A stretch of DNA of 64,000 bases, taken from positions 1 to 64,000 of the forward strand of contig WTFY01000018.1 in the NCBI GenBank assembly GCA_011523795.1, given 5' to 3'. This document shows positions 1-9,754 of this stretch, in pieces. Source of the DNA: Gammaproteobacteria bacterium. GTDB lineage: Bacteria; Pseudomonadota; Gammaproteobacteria; UBA4575. The translations under genes were made by a program, and so were the position numbers. The stretch's first letter is position 1; each line of letters opens with the position of its first letter. Under the pieces are notes generated by a model. The model searched no databases. It was not told the origin of the DNA and was given only the letters and a program-made list of their open reading frames with translations.

Positions 1-408
1 CCGGGGATTTCTTCGCTTCACTTGATTCTTCTTCATAACATTCCCCCAATTGTCCGGCTACAGCTCTGTCCGCAACGCCCAGCAGGTCATGTGCGTGCCA
101 CCGACGATGCCTGGCCATCCCGCGACTATTCACCGTCAGGCAGGTCGTGACAATCACCACACGATACAGACCCGTGCCCCGCGATGTTCGGCAGCTTGAT
201 AATAACTTTCGGGTTATCGCAAATCCAGACTGCATACGCAGCTGATCACCGATAAACAGACTTGTCATTCATATTTCATATGCACTCAATCATGTGCACG
301 ATTTAAATGTATCAATATTGTTATAAGCTCTTCTAGGATATGACTATATAAAACGATATTTTAAAAAGATACTTGATAAATTAGATATGTATAAATATCA
401 TTTTTTGC
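1..408. other. Non-coding left edge, AT-rich before the regulator gene
   Basis: I see no convincing gene here. No frame carries a long open stretch with recognisable protein character, and there is no tRNA-like fold. The last 130 bases or so are strongly AT-rich, which fits a promoter or operator region for the LysR-type gene that starts at 409, but I could not pick one clear -35/-10 pair. Confidence 0.5.
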
Positions 409-1347
409 ATGAAACGGCGCAATCCTTTCCAACTCCCCACGATGAACGCTTTGTTTACTTTTGAAAGTGCAGCCAGACTCGGCAGACTATCTCTGGCAGC
501 CAAGGAATTACGTACCTCACAACCCGCTATCAGCCGCGACATTGCAAAGCTTGAGAAAATGCTTTCAACACGACTCTTCGAACGGTCACGTAATGGAGTG
601 ACCTTGACTGATGCCGGTCGCCGCTTTCATGATGCAGTGGTCAACGGGGTCAGTATCATCCATGCGGCCGCTTCAGAGATTGCAAGCCAACCTGATTATG
701 AACAAGTAGTAATTGCCTGTTCACACGAGGCATCACACTGCTATTTGATGCCTCAATTCGAAGCACTTCAGGAAGCACTGGGCGACCATGTCAGGATACG
801 CATTCTTACGTATCACCATCATATTAAGGACTTACCGTCTGAGCCGGCTGTCGACGTGATGTTCTGCTGGGAGGCGGCCATCCCGGACCAAGAGCCTATA
901 CTGGTCCATATAGAAGCCGTCAGGCCGCTATGCTCGCCTGATTATGCTGCGAGGCATGCTGATATCCTAAACGGACCTGTCCATAGTTGGAGCAGCCTGA
1001 CGTTCCTTGACCACATACGACCTAATGAAGGCTGGGCTACCTGGGAGGACTGGTTCAAGGCTGCAGGTCATCCACAGCATACCCCTCAATTCGTCGGGTT
1101 TGATAGCTACGTGTATATGCTGGAGGCAGCCGCTGCCGGACGCGGCCTTGTCTTGGGCTGGCGGTATTTCATCGAGCGATACCTGCAAATCGGTGTGCTG
1201 GTTGAACTTTCTGACGGCTTTATCAAGTTTGACAATCACTACTGCGGCGTGCTCACCGAGCGAGGGAGAAAGAACCCCATGGCTTACAAATGCCTGAAAT
1301 TTCTTGACAACTCAGCCAAGATTTTGATGCGAACCACTTATATCTGA
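409..1347 (+). CDS. LysR-type transcriptional regulator, GcvA-like
   Basis: A 312-residue DNA-binding regulator of the LysR family. The N-terminal winged helix-turn-helix spans about residues 12-70, with the family pattern of an alanine-rich helix, the SQPAISRDI recognition helix and LFERSRNGVTLTDAG in the wing. The rest (about 95-300) is the periplasmic-binding-like effector domain. The opening (MNALFTFESAARLGRLS) is like GcvA and other amino-acid or nitrogen regulators, but the target cannot be read from sequence. It converges with the ammonium transporter gene that ends at 1507, so it does not share a promoter region with it. Length is normal for the family. The family is certain; the role is unknown. 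Confidence 0.9.
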   Translation: MKRRNPFQLPTMNALFTFESAARLGRLSLAAKELRTSQPAISRDIAKLEKMLSTRLFERSRNGVTLTDAGRRFHDAVVNGVSIIHAAASEIASQPDYEQVVIACSHEASHCYLMPQFEALQEALGDHVRIRILTYHHHIKDLPSEPAVDVMFCWEAAIPDQEPILVHIEAVRPLCSPDYAARHADILNGPVHSWSSLTFLDHIRPNEGWATWEDWFKAAGHPQHTPQFVGFDSYVYMLEAAAAGRGLVLGWRYFIERYLQIGVLVELSDGFIKFDNHYCGVLTERGRKNPMAYKCLKFLDNSAKILMRTTYI

Positions 1348-1506
1348 GTATTTTCTGGATGTATGCCTATATTTCCGGTAACAAGGAGAAGGCTTGAGGG
1401 TCGAGTGGTGTTATATCCCATGCATGCAGATAAACATCAGGCTGGAACTTCCGGTTTACTCCCACGCTTACAGCACAACTGTACGGGGAAACAACCTTGA
1501 TACTTC

Positions 1507-2979
1507 TTATTCCTCTTCTGGCATGACTACAAATTCAGGATATGCCTCGATGCCAAGTTCTGCGACATCCTGTCCCAATTTTTCAACCTCAGGTGAAATT
1601 CGGGCTCCAAGAGTCTTGTCAATAATGAACCAAGTTACCCCGGAGAACCCAAATACGAAAGCCCCAATCGACAGAATCCCGATGATCTGCACCAGGAGAT
1701 TTCCTCCTGCTGCAATACATACTGCCAACGTACCCCAAATACCAGCAAACAAGTGTGCTGGAACCGCACCTACGACATCGTCAATTTTCAATTGTTCCAG
1801 GAACTTCAGCCCGACCACGCAGATTGCACCACCTATCGCACCGATGATTACGGCCCAATAGTGTTCTACGATATCTGGTCCGGCAGTAATTGCCACCAAA
1901 CCTCCTATCGCTCCATTCAAACCGGCAAGCAGGTCAATGCGACCTAAAACAGGTCTGGACAAAGTGATAGCCGCCATGACACCCGCTGCCGCCGCAAGAT
2001 TTGTATTGGAAAGAATGATACTAATTGCTACTGCATCGACGGCTCCCCCCAATGCGAGCTGTGAGCCGCCATTAAAGCCAAACCATCCCAGCCAAAGTAT
2101 AAATACACCCAATGTCACGGCGGGTACATTGGAAGGCGGTGTAACCTTGACACTTCCGTCACTGCGAAACTTTCCGCTTCGTGCACCAACGATAAGGGTC
2201 CCTGCAAGTGCTGCCCACCCTCCTGTAGAGTGCACAATTGTTGAGCCGGCAAAATCCTGAAAGCCCATGTCAGAAAGCCATCCGCCACCCCATGTCCAAG
2301 ATCCGATAACGGGGTAGATGAAAGCCGTCAGCACGAGAATGAAAATGAAAAACGACCAAAGCTTTACACGCTCTGCCAGTGCGCCAGAGACAATTGAGGC
2401 AGTTGTCGCAACGAACACCATTTGAAAAAACCAGTCTGACATGACTGAATAGCCATTTTCTACAACAGCTGAGACAGCAGCCTCCTGTCCATCGAGCAGC
2501 GCTATTTCATCACTGGAAACGCCATACAGGAACTGGAATGAACCAAACCAGTCACCAGCGTCCACGCCAACATACATAATGTTGTATCCGACAAAGTAAA
2601 ATGCCAGTCCGGCAATGGAGTAGAGCCCTATGTTCTTCAGGCAGATTACCGATGCGTTCTTCGTGCGCACTGAGCCTGATTCAAGCATGGTAAATCCCGC
2701 ACACATCCACATTACGAGCGCACCCCAGACGAGAAATGAAAAGGTGTTCAGGACAAACTGGGTTTCACTGTCTAGTGCCGCGCGTGCTGCAGGCAAGAAA
2801 AGCACTATGAGAAATATGACTGCAAGCGCACCGTAACCTGCTTTGCGGGGTATGAAATCTACTCTGCCAGGCGGGTTCCCCATGCATGGCAGGGCTTCTG
2901 AACCGCAATTCTTCTCTCGCACCCTGTTCGCAAATATTTGTCGATAGATTTGCTTGGTGGCCTTGATGTGAACCTGCAT
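1507..2979 (-). CDS. amt: Ammonium transporter (Amt/MEP/Rh family)
   Basis: An inner-membrane ammonium channel of 490 residues. Both pore histidines are visible: His250 in STIVHSTGGWAA and His409 in GAVPAHLFAGIWGT. The cytoplasmic C-tail ends in the usual ISPEVEKLGQDVAELGIEAYPEF-like form that in this family contacts the regulator GlnK. About ten hydrophobic helices follow an unusually long N-terminus: roughly 46 polar residues precede a signal-like helix ending AARA. The start at 2979 is backed by GAGGAG eight bases upstream; an internal Met33 is the alternative. No glnK gene lies beside it, although amtB is often paired with one. It lies 248 bp downstream of csrA on the same strand and would take up ammonium for assimilation. 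Confidence 0.93.
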   Translation of the reverse strand: MQVHIKATKQIYRQIFANRVREKNCGSEALPCMGNPPGRVDFIPRKAGYGALAVIFLIVLFLPAARAALDSETQFVLNTFSFLVWGALVMWMCAGFTMLESGSVRTKNASVICLKNIGLYSIAGLAFYFVGYNIMYVGVDAGDWFGSFQFLYGVSSDEIALLDGQEAAVSAVVENGYSVMSDWFFQMVFVATTASIVSGALAERVKLWSFFIFILVLTAFIYPVIGSWTWGGGWLSDMGFQDFAGSTIVHSTGGWAALAGTLIVGARSGKFRSDGSVKVTPPSNVPAVTLGVFILWLGWFGFNGGSQLALGGAVDAVAISIILSNTNLAAAAGVMAAITLSRPVLGRIDLLAGLNGAIGGLVAITAGPDIVEHYWAVIIGAIGGAICVVGLKFLEQLKIDDVVGAVPAHLFAGIWGTLAVCIAAGGNLLVQIIGILSIGAFVFGFSGVTWFIIDKTLGARISPEVEKLGQDVAELGIEAYPEFVVMPEEE

Positions 2980-3227
2980 GATTTGGACTCCTCGATTATG
3001 TAGTTCTATGGACGTCCTGTGTACAGCTAGTACTCAGAGAACATGTAGTATTGAAGACACGTGGAACCAGTTCCGTTGCAGCCTCACCGGAAGCCAGCAA
3101 AAAACTACATCTGCAGCCTGATTCCAAATAAATTTTAACAAAGCCCTCTTCCGGACAAAGCGTTGCTCACTGGTGCCAGCCCAACTGTTTGGCTTGGCTG
3201 GACAAAGTTAATTCAACAGAGGACCGG

Positions 3228-3422
3228 CTACTGACCGGAAGTCCCCTCCTCATGTGTCTTTTCCTGCCGGATTCGCTCAAAAATTTCTTCACGATGTACC
3301 GCAACATCCCTCGGCGCATTCACCCCAATTCGAACCTGGTTCCCCTTTACGCCTAGAACAGTAACTGTGACATCATCTCCAATCATGAGTGTTTCACCAA
3401 CTCTCCTAGTCAAAATCAGCAT
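3228..3422 (-). CDS. csrA: Carbon storage regulator CsrA
   Basis: A 64-residue RNA-binding post-transcriptional regulator that binds GGA motifs in leader mRNAs and blocks or stabilises translation. The sequence opens [18 protein letters not shown] and carries the conserved [18 protein letters not shown] stretch, with the RNA-contacting Arg44 region intact. Length is typical. An AGGAG element lies about eight bases before the ATG. It follows lysC on the same strand, the order also found in Pseudomonas and other gammaproteobacteria. A weak imperfect hairpin lies about 30 bp past the stop (3176-3201), with no T-run. Confidence 0.97.
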   Translation of the reverse strand: MLILTRRVGETLMIGDDVTVTVLGVKGNQVRIGVNAPRDVAVHREEIFERIRQEKTHEEGTSGQ

Positions 3423-3555
3423 CTCCGTGTCTCCTCAGTAGTCCGTTTTATATTTCTCTGACCCGCAGCATTGCAGTCAAGTTGCCATCCGAACATGCCG
3501 GCGGGTGTGTATCACTTCGGTTTACTTCCTTACCGAAACTGTTGTTTATTATGCA

Positions 3556-4797
3556 CTATCCGCTATTTTTTTCTTCATTTTCCTGGCCCAGTTCAAACGC
3601 CTCATGCAATACGCGTACGCCCAGCTCCAGGTATTTCTCCTCAATTACTACAGAAATTTTTATTTCAGATGTCGAAATCATCCTGATATTGATCTTTTCC
3701 TGGGCCAACGCTGTGAACATTCTACTAGCAATTCCCGCATGTGACCTCATCCCTACTCCCACCAATGAAAGTTTCACGATATGCGGGTCACCCCCTACCT
3801 GGCCACCTCCGATATTTTTTAATGTATCTTCAAGTACTAACAAGCCTTTATTATAGTCATTTCTATGAACTGTAAATGTAAAATCCGTTGTCCCGTCAGA
3901 ACCTACATTCTGAACAATCATGTCTACTTCAATATTTTCTTCAGCGATTGGACCCAGTATGTGAGCAGCAACTCCAGGCCGATCAGGAACACCCTTCACA
4001 GTTAACTGGGCTTCATCTCGATTAAAGGCAATTCCAGATACAAGTGGTTCTTCCACAACGTCTTCCTCAAAAGTAATTAAAGTACCAGGTCCTTCATCAA
4101 ACGTGGAGAGAACCCTGATAGGAACATCGTACTTGCCTGCAAACTCAACAGCCCGGATTTGCAACACTTTTGAGCCAAGACTTGCCATTTCAAGCATCTC
4201 TTCAAATGTTATGCGTTCCAAGCGCCTCGCATTCGGCTCTACACGCGGGTCAGTAGTATAAACGCCATCTACATCAGTGTAGATCTGGCACTCATCAGCT
4301 TCGACTGCCGCTGCCAGTGCAACCGCAGTAGTATCTGAGCCGCCTCTGCCCAGAGTGGTAATGTTGCCTTCCTCATCGACCCCTTGAAACCCTGCAACTA
4401 CAACCACATATCCTTCATCCAGAGATTTTTTCAAACGCGCACCATTGATGCTCTTGATGCGTGCCTTGTTGAATTTGTTATCCGTTAGAATGCCGAGTTG
4501 TCTGCCCGTAGATGAAACTGCAGCGCAGCCACGCTTTTGCAAAGCCATTGCGAGCAATGCGATCGTGACCTGTTCGCCGGTTGAAAGCAATACATCCAGC
4601 TCACGTCCCCGAGGTGCATCTCCCTGGATTTCATTTGCCAAGCCCACCAGCCGATTTGTTTCACCGCTCATGGCAGAAACTACTACGACCACCTGATGAC
4701 CCTGCTCTTTTGTAGCAATCACCTTCCCGGCGACACGTTCAATAAGTTCTATTGACCCGACCGAAGTGCCACCATACTTTTGTACGATCAATGACAT
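3556..4797 (-). CDS. lysC: Aspartate kinase
   Basis: Catalyses ATP-dependent phosphorylation of aspartate, the first step to lysine, threonine and methionine. The N-terminal kinase motif KYGGTSVG is followed by VVVVSAMSGETNRL, and the C-terminal half holds two ACT regulatory domains (about residues 260-410), so feedback control by lysine or threonine is likely. I chose the ATG at 4797 (413 residues, MSLIVQKYGGTS) because it matches the Pseudomonas-type N-terminus. An in-frame ATG eight codons upstream (4821) has no ribosome site. It sits between alaS and csrA, all on the minus strand. Confidence 0.96.
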   Translation of the reverse strand: MSLIVQKYGGTSVGSIELIERVAGKVIATKEQGHQVVVVVSAMSGETNRLVGLANEIQGDAPRGRELDVLLSTGEQVTIALLAMALQKRGCAAVSSTGRQLGILTDNKFNKARIKSINGARLKKSLDEGYVVVVAGFQGVDEEGNITTLGRGGSDTTAVALAAAVEADECQIYTDVDGVYTTDPRVEPNARRLERITFEEMLEMASLGSKVLQIRAVEFAGKYDVPIRVLSTFDEGPGTLITFEEDVVEEPLVSGIAFNRDEAQLTVKGVPDRPGVAAHILGPIAEENIEVDMIVQNVGSDGTTDFTFTVHRNDYNKGLLVLEDTLKNIGGGQVGGDPHIVKLSLVGVGMRSHAGIASRMFTALAQEKINIRMISTSEIKISVVIEEKYLELGVRVLHEAFELGQENEEKNSG

Positions 4798-4918
4798 GGT
4801 AATAGGGTCCCTGAAGTGCATACTTCATGTAATATCAGGATCATAGCGACATATGATTGAATATATTAATAAAATTTAAATAATTTCCCGCTCATCACTG
4901 ATTGATATGCTCCCCTGT

Positions 4919-7525
4919 TCACTGCCGGAGATTGGCTCGTACCCAGTCCGGGACTGATTGCATGGCTTCATGCAGTGCATCCGGGTTATTGCCTCCAGCC
5001 TGGGCCATATCATCCCGACCCCCTCCTTTTCCGCCCACCTGCACCGCGACGGAATTAACCAGAGCATTTGCTTTTATATTACCGGTCAGATCCGTCGTCA
5101 CTCCCGCTACCAGGCTTACTTTGGATTCTTTGGACGTTCCAAGCACAACCACAGAACTGCCAAGCCTGTCTTTCAGCAAGTCTACCATCTCGCGCAAGGA
5201 CTTCATGTCTGCACCTTCGATGACGCTGGCCAGGACTTTGACCCCTTCCAGTTCCACGGCTCGATCAAGCAAATCACTCCCAGCCTGAGAAGTGACTTTG
5301 TTCTTAAGCTTGTCAAGATCTTTCTCGAGCTCCCGGTTCTGTGCCAGTATCTGCTCTATTTTCTCTACAACTTTCTTCCTGGATACCTTGAGCAAACTTG
5401 CTATATCTGCTATTTCCTTTTCGTTTTCCTGTACCCGTTCGATTGCCGAATCGCCCGTAACCGCCTCAATGCGGCGAATACCGGATGCAATACCTGACTC
5501 AGATATGATTTTGAAAATACCGATATCGCCCGACCGGCTGACATGAGTGCCCCCACACAACTCCGTGGAAAACTCCCCGATAGAAAGCACGCGAACGTCA
5601 CTTTCATATTTTTCTCCAAACAAAGCCAATGCACCTTCTTTCAAGGCCTGATCCTTTTCCATAATCTTTGCAGTAGCTTCCGAGTTCAGCCTGACCTGGA
5701 AATTCACAATATTTTCTATTTGGGAAAGTTCTTCCTTGCTAACGGGTGAATTATGCGAAAAATCGAAACGCAACCGGTCAGGTGCAACCAAGGATCCCTT
5801 TTGCTGCACATGCTGGCCGAGCACTGTCCGCAGGGCTGCATGCAACAAATGCGTTGAAGAATGATTGAGCGTTATTGCCTGTCTACGACTGGAATCTACC
5901 TGCGCCTGTACACAATCAGCCAACCTCAAACAGCCTGATTCCAGGCTTCCGAAATGTACATGAACCTGGCCCTGTTTTTGGGTATCAGAAACTCTAAACA
6001 TCGCCTGATCACTCTTCAAGAGACCCTGGTCACCGACCTGGCCTCCAGACTCCGCATAAAATGGTGTTTTGTCCAGGATTACACCCCCCGTATCACCCTT
6101 TGACATGACCTCTGCAGATTTTTCACCTACAAAAATTTCCTGTACGACAGCCTGGTGCTGCATGCTGTCATAACCTGTGAATTGTGTGGAAGCGGTGCTT
6201 GCACTCAGTACTGTGTCGTAATCCGTATCAAACCGACTCGCTTGCCGGCCTCTTTCCTGCTGTTCCTTCATGCATATGTCAAATCCTGCTAAATCGACCC
6301 CTAGATCATGTTCACGCGCAACATCTGCTGTTAAATCGCAGGGAAACCCGTATGTGTCGTAGAGCTTGAAAGCCGTTTTACCCGAAATGGTGTCTCCAGA
6401 CAGTTTTTCAATATCCTCCTGCAGGATTCGCATACCCTGCACAAGCGTGTCGGAAAACCTTTGTTCCTCATTCTCGAGTACCCTTTTCACGTTATGGCTG
6501 GCATCCACCAATTCGGGGTAAGTGGACCCCATGCACTCGATGAGTGGTTGAACCAGCCTATGGAAAAAGGGTCCTTCAATACCCAGCTTGTATCCATGGC
6601 GTGCGGCGCGGCGAATGATTCGACGCAGCACATACCCCCGGCCTTCGTTCGCTGGCATGACTCCATCAGAGATCAGGAATGAGCACGCGCGAATGTGATC
6701 GGAAATGACACGTAGAGATGGCAAAGTTTTATCTTTAACTTTTGCAATATCAGCCGTGGCAGAGATGATGCCGGCAAACAAATCAGTATCGTAGTTGTTC
6801 GTTACACCCTGTAATACAGCCGTCAAACGCTCAAGCCCCATGCCCGTGTCGACAGATGGTTCTGGAAGGTTTGTCAGCAGACCTTGCTTATCGCGCTCAT
6901 ACTGCATGAAAACCAGATTCCAGATTTCCGTATAGCGGTCGCCTTCCTGACCTGATGTGCCTGGCGGACCACCGGGTACAGACTCACCGTAATCGTAAAA
7001 TACTTCTGTACATGGACCACAAGGCCCTGTATCTCCCATTGACCAGAAATTGTCTTCCGAATCTATGGACCTGAACCTTTCGGCTTGCACACCAATATCC
7101 TTCAGCCAGATGTCTGCCGCCTCTTGGTCTTCGCTGTATACCGTCACCCAGAGGCGGTCTTCAGGAAGCTGGACGACCCGGGTAAGGTACTCCCACGCAT
7201 AATGAATCGCTTCCTGTTTGAAGTAATCTCCAAAGCTGAAGTTTCCCAGCATTTCAAAAAACGTATGATGTCTCGCCGTATAGCCCACATTTTCAAGGTC
7301 ATTGTGTTTGCCGCCCGCCCTGAGGCAACGTTGACTGGAGGCAGCACGTGAGTAGCCTGGCGAATGCTTGCCAAGAAAGACTTCTTTGAACTGCACCATG
7401 CCAGAGTTTGTAAACAGCAATGTGTGGTCACTCAATGGCACAAGAGGAGCCGAGGGTACGATTTCATGTTCGTACTGCGCAAAGAATTTTAAAAATGAAC
7501 TGCGGATATCCGTGCTGCGTTCCAT
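4919..7525 (-). CDS. alaS: Alanyl-tRNA synthetase
   Basis: An 868-residue class II synthetase that charges tRNA-Ala. Visible parts: the N-terminal aminoacylation domain (motif around FTNSGMVQFKEVFLG), the class II motif 3 region EGRGYVLRRIIRRAARHG, the editing domain with the zinc pair HSSTH and CGGTHVSRSGDIG, and the C-terminal DHHA1 domain ending GGRDDMAQAGGNN. Length is normal (about 875). It ends 121 bp before lysC and begins 15 bp after recX, so the four genes from recA look co-transcribed. Confidence 0.98.
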   Translation of the reverse strand: MERSTDIRSSFLKFFAQYEHEIVPSAPLVPLSDHTLLFTNSGMVQFKEVFLGKHSPGYSRAASSQRCLRAGGKHNDLENVGYTARHHTFFEMLGNFSFGDYFKQEAIHYAWEYLTRVVQLPEDRLWVTVYSEDQEAADIWLKDIGVQAERFRSIDSEDNFWSMGDTGPCGPCTEVFYDYGESVPGGPPGTSGQEGDRYTEIWNLVFMQYERDKQGLLTNLPEPSVDTGMGLERLTAVLQGVTNNYDTDLFAGIISATADIAKVKDKTLPSLRVISDHIRACSFLISDGVMPANEGRGYVLRRIIRRAARHGYKLGIEGPFFHRLVQPLIECMGSTYPELVDASHNVKRVLENEEQRFSDTLVQGMRILQEDIEKLSGDTISGKTAFKLYDTYGFPCDLTADVAREHDLGVDLAGFDICMKEQQERGRQASRFDTDYDTVLSASTASTQFTGYDSMQHQAVVQEIFVGEKSAEVMSKGDTGGVILDKTPFYAESGGQVGDQGLLKSDQAMFRVSDTQKQGQVHVHFGSLESGCLRLADCVQAQVDSSRRQAITLNHSSTHLLHAALRTVLGQHVQQKGSLVAPDRLRFDFSHNSPVSKEELSQIENIVNFQVRLNSEATAKIMEKDQALKEGALALFGEKYESDVRVLSIGEFSTELCGGTHVSRSGDIGIFKIISESGIASGIRRIEAVTGDSAIERVQENEKEIADIASLLKVSRKKVVEKIEQILAQNRELEKDLDKLKNKVTSQAGSDLLDRAVELEGVKVLASVIEGADMKSLREMVDLLKDRLGSSVVVLGTSKESKVSLVAGVTTDLTGNIKANALVNSVAVQVGGKGGGRDDMAQAGGNNPDALHEAMQSVPDWVRANLRQ

Positions 7526-7540
7526 GACGACCCTGCCTTA

Positions 7541-7999
7541 CTAACCTGCCTCTCGGCCCTCTGGTCCAGACGGCGATTCCGTTTCCGGGGTTTGTGCAAG
7601 CGTGCTATGGATTATATCACTGGTAAATCCCCTGGCTTGCAGGAAACGTGTTCGTCTGGCTTGTTCCTTTCGCGTCAGAACCGGCATGTGTGAATCAAAT
7701 TTTTTCCTGTATTCCCTGCAAGCAATCTCGAACCAGGCCTGATCTTCATAATCAACGTAGGTTTCGATCAGTCTCCCCGAAATACCCCGGCCCTTTAATT
7801 CGAATGTGATGCGTAACGGTCCGAATCCACGCTGGGCACGGGAGTAAACGTAACTCTCGGCAAACCTTGCATCACTTTGCAGGCCCTCCTGCTCCAGGCA
7901 GTCTAACAATGTCTCGATTTCATCCTGCAGAAATTGCTTGGCCTTCAGTTTCCTGAAAAGTTCCAGACGAGAATGCTCTCGCCTGGTAAGCAGACCCAT
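7541..7999 (-). CDS. recX: RecA regulatory protein RecX
   Basis: A 152-residue modulator of RecA filaments. It opens LLTRREHSRLELFRKL, the conserved RecX start, and is made of three-helix repeats; residues such as GFGPLRITFELKGRGIS fit the family. It follows recA by 22 bp on the same strand, the usual arrangement, and is read from the same transcript. The C-terminal 20 residues are Pro/Glu/Gly-rich and poorly conserved. The N-terminus is a few residues shorter than many homologues, so the true start could be slightly upstream at a weak codon. Confidence 0.93.
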   Translation of the reverse strand: MGLLTRREHSRLELFRKLKAKQFLQDEIETLLDCLEQEGLQSDARFAESYVYSRAQRGFGPLRITFELKGRGISGRLIETYVDYEDQAWFEIACREYRKKFDSHMPVLTRKEQARRTRFLQARGFTSDIIHSTLAQTPETESPSGPEGREAG

Positions 8000-8021
8000 C
8001 GCAGCATCTCGAATTGAATGC

Positions 8022-9071
8022 TCAGGCTTCAGTGGTTTCTGTCTCGCTTAGGTCTTCAGACTGTAGTTCAGCATTGATTACATGTGGCATCAGCTTCTCA
8101 CGCAATCCGGTTTCAATCTCGTCGGCAACCATCGGGTGTTCTTTCAGCCAGGCACGTGAATTTTCCTTGCCCTGCCCGATGCGTTCTCCGTTATAGCTGT
8201 ACCATGCCCCTGACTTGTCAATGATGCCGTGATCAACACCCATGTCTATGAGTTCTCCCATCCTTGATATACCTTCGCCGTAAAGTATCTCGAAGTCGGC
8301 CTTTTTGAATGGAGGAGCCAGCTTGTTTTTTACTACTTTTACCCGAGTCTCGTTACCCAGAATCTCATCCCGCAATTTAATGGCCCCGACACGCCGGATA
8401 TCCAGCCGAACCGATGCATAAAATTTCAGCGCATTGCCACCAGTTGTGGTTTCAGGATTCCCGAACATCACGCCAAGCTTCATCCGGATTTGGTTGATGA
8501 ACACCACCATGGTATTTGAGCGTTTGATATTCGCAGTCAGCTTTCGCAGGGCCTGGGACATCAACCGGGCCTGTAACCCCATATGCGAGTCTCCCATATC
8601 ACCCTCGATTTCTGCGCGAGGAGTCAAAGCTGCCACTGAATCCACAACCACAATGCTCACGGCTCCAGACCGCACCAGCATATCCGTTATTTCCAGGGCC
8701 TGTTCGCCCGTGTCAGGCTGTGATATCAGCAAATTTTCCACATCTACACCGATTTTCTCTGCATACACCGGATCCAAGGCATGCTCTGCATCAACAAATG
8801 CCGCGGTTCCGCCCTGCTTCTGACATTCTGCAATCACCTGCAGAGTCAGCGTTGTCTTGCCTGAAGATTCAGGCCCGTAGACTTCAGTGACCCGCCCTTT
8901 AGGGAGCCCTCCGATTCCAAGTGCGACATCCAAAGCCAGTGAGCCCGTCGAAATCACTTCTATATCACGTGCAGCGGAAGAATCACCAAGACGCATCACT
9001 GCACCCTTACCAAATTGTCTCTCGATCTGACCCAGTGCCGCTTCCAGTGCTTTTTTCCTGTTTTCTTCCAC
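8022..9071 (-). CDS. recA: Recombinase RecA
   Basis: A 349-residue strand-exchange ATPase, co-protease for LexA. Walker A is GPESSGKT at 66-73, Walker B is in [14 protein letters not shown], and the L2 loop region [24 protein letters not shown] is intact. The acidic tail is of normal length. It lies between pncC (upstream) and recX (downstream). The promoter region 9072-9194 holds a 9-bp inverted repeat but I see no canonical LexA box there. Confidence 0.99.
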   Translation of the reverse strand: MEENRKKALEAALGQIERQFGKGAVMRLGDSSAARDIEVISTGSLALDVALGIGGLPKGRVTEVYGPESSGKTTLTLQVIAECQKQGGTAAFVDAEHALDPVYAEKIGVDVENLLISQPDTGEQALEITDMLVRSGAVSIVVVDSVAALTPRAEIEGDMGDSHMGLQARLMSQALRKLTANIKRSNTMVVFINQIRMKLGVMFGNPETTTGGNALKFYASVRLDIRRVGAIKLRDEILGNETRVKVVKNKLAPPFKKADFEILYGEGISRMGELIDMGVDHGIIDKSGAWYSYNGERIGQGKENSRAWLKEHPMVADEIETGLREKLMPHVINAELQSEDLSETETTEA

Positions 9072-9109
9072 GCTTCACCCCTGATGAAAAATAATTTGAC
9101 TCGTGTTCA

Positions 9110-9173
9110 TGTCCAGACTAAAGAAACCTATTATATCGATATGCATACCTATTCGAAACAAACTGTCTGGACA
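9110..9173. promoter_or_regulatory. Inverted repeat in the recA upstream region
   Basis: TGTCCAGAC (9110-9118) and its exact reverse complement GTCTGGACA (9165-9173) are separated by 46 bp, which include the AT-rich stretch TTATATCGATATGCAT. It lies between recA and pncC. It could be a split operator or a transcript hairpin. The expected gammaproteobacterial LexA operator (CTGT-N8-ACAG) is not present. Function not known. Confidence 0.35.
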
Positions 9174-9194
9174 CACTTATGGCAGTCCATCGCA

Positions 9195-9704
9195 TTATCC
9201 ACTTCCTTCTTCCAATTGACTGATCAGCAGGCGCAAGGCCGCACTGGCGCTCTGTTCACGAATCGATGTGCGGTCTCCGTGAAATACATGATGCTTCGTA
9301 CAAGGTGAGTAACCCTTTCTTGCACTGGAAATGTATACCGTCCCTGTTGGCTTGGACTCAGTTCCTCCGGAAGGTCCTGCAATGCCAGTGATCGAGACTG
9401 CGAGATTCGCAAGGCTGTGGTCGAGTGCTCCAAGTGCCATTTGTTCTGCAACCTGAACACTCACTGCACCGAATTCATCTAAAGCTTGTGGTGCTACACC
9501 CAGAATACTGATTTTTGAATCGTTACTGTATGTGATATACCCACATTCATACCAGGTGCTGCTTCCGGGAAATGCAGTCATCCAATGTGACAACATGCCT
9601 CCAGTACAGGATTCAGCCGTAACCAGCTTCAAGCCGTTTCCTGTCATCTTCTGCGCGAGCAACTGTATCAGTTTGTGAACCTGCGGTGCTTGCGAATCGA
9701 ACAT
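9195..9704 (-). CDS. pncC: Nicotinamide-nucleotide amidase (CinA C-terminal domain protein)
   Basis: A 169-residue enzyme of the PncC/CinA C-terminal family, which deamidates nicotinamide mononucleotide to nicotinate mononucleotide for NAD recycling. The key motif AESCTGGMLSHW (about 31-42) and SITGIAGPSGGTESKPTGTVY are clear. It stands alone without the N-terminal CinA domain, as in E. coli YgaD. It is upstream of recA on the same strand and divergent from mutS, with only 50 bp between start codons. Confidence 0.94.
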   Translation of the reverse strand: MFDSQAPQVHKLIQLLAQKMTGNGLKLVTAESCTGGMLSHWMTAFPGSSTWYECGYITYSNDSKISILGVAPQALDEFGAVSVQVAEQMALGALDHSLANLAVSITGIAGPSGGTESKPTGTVYISSARKGYSPCTKHHVFHGDRTSIREQSASAALRLLISQLEEGSG

Positions 9705-9754
9705 GCCCTAACTTTTATGCTGTCTAAAAATTTTATCTTGGTTAGACTCTATTC

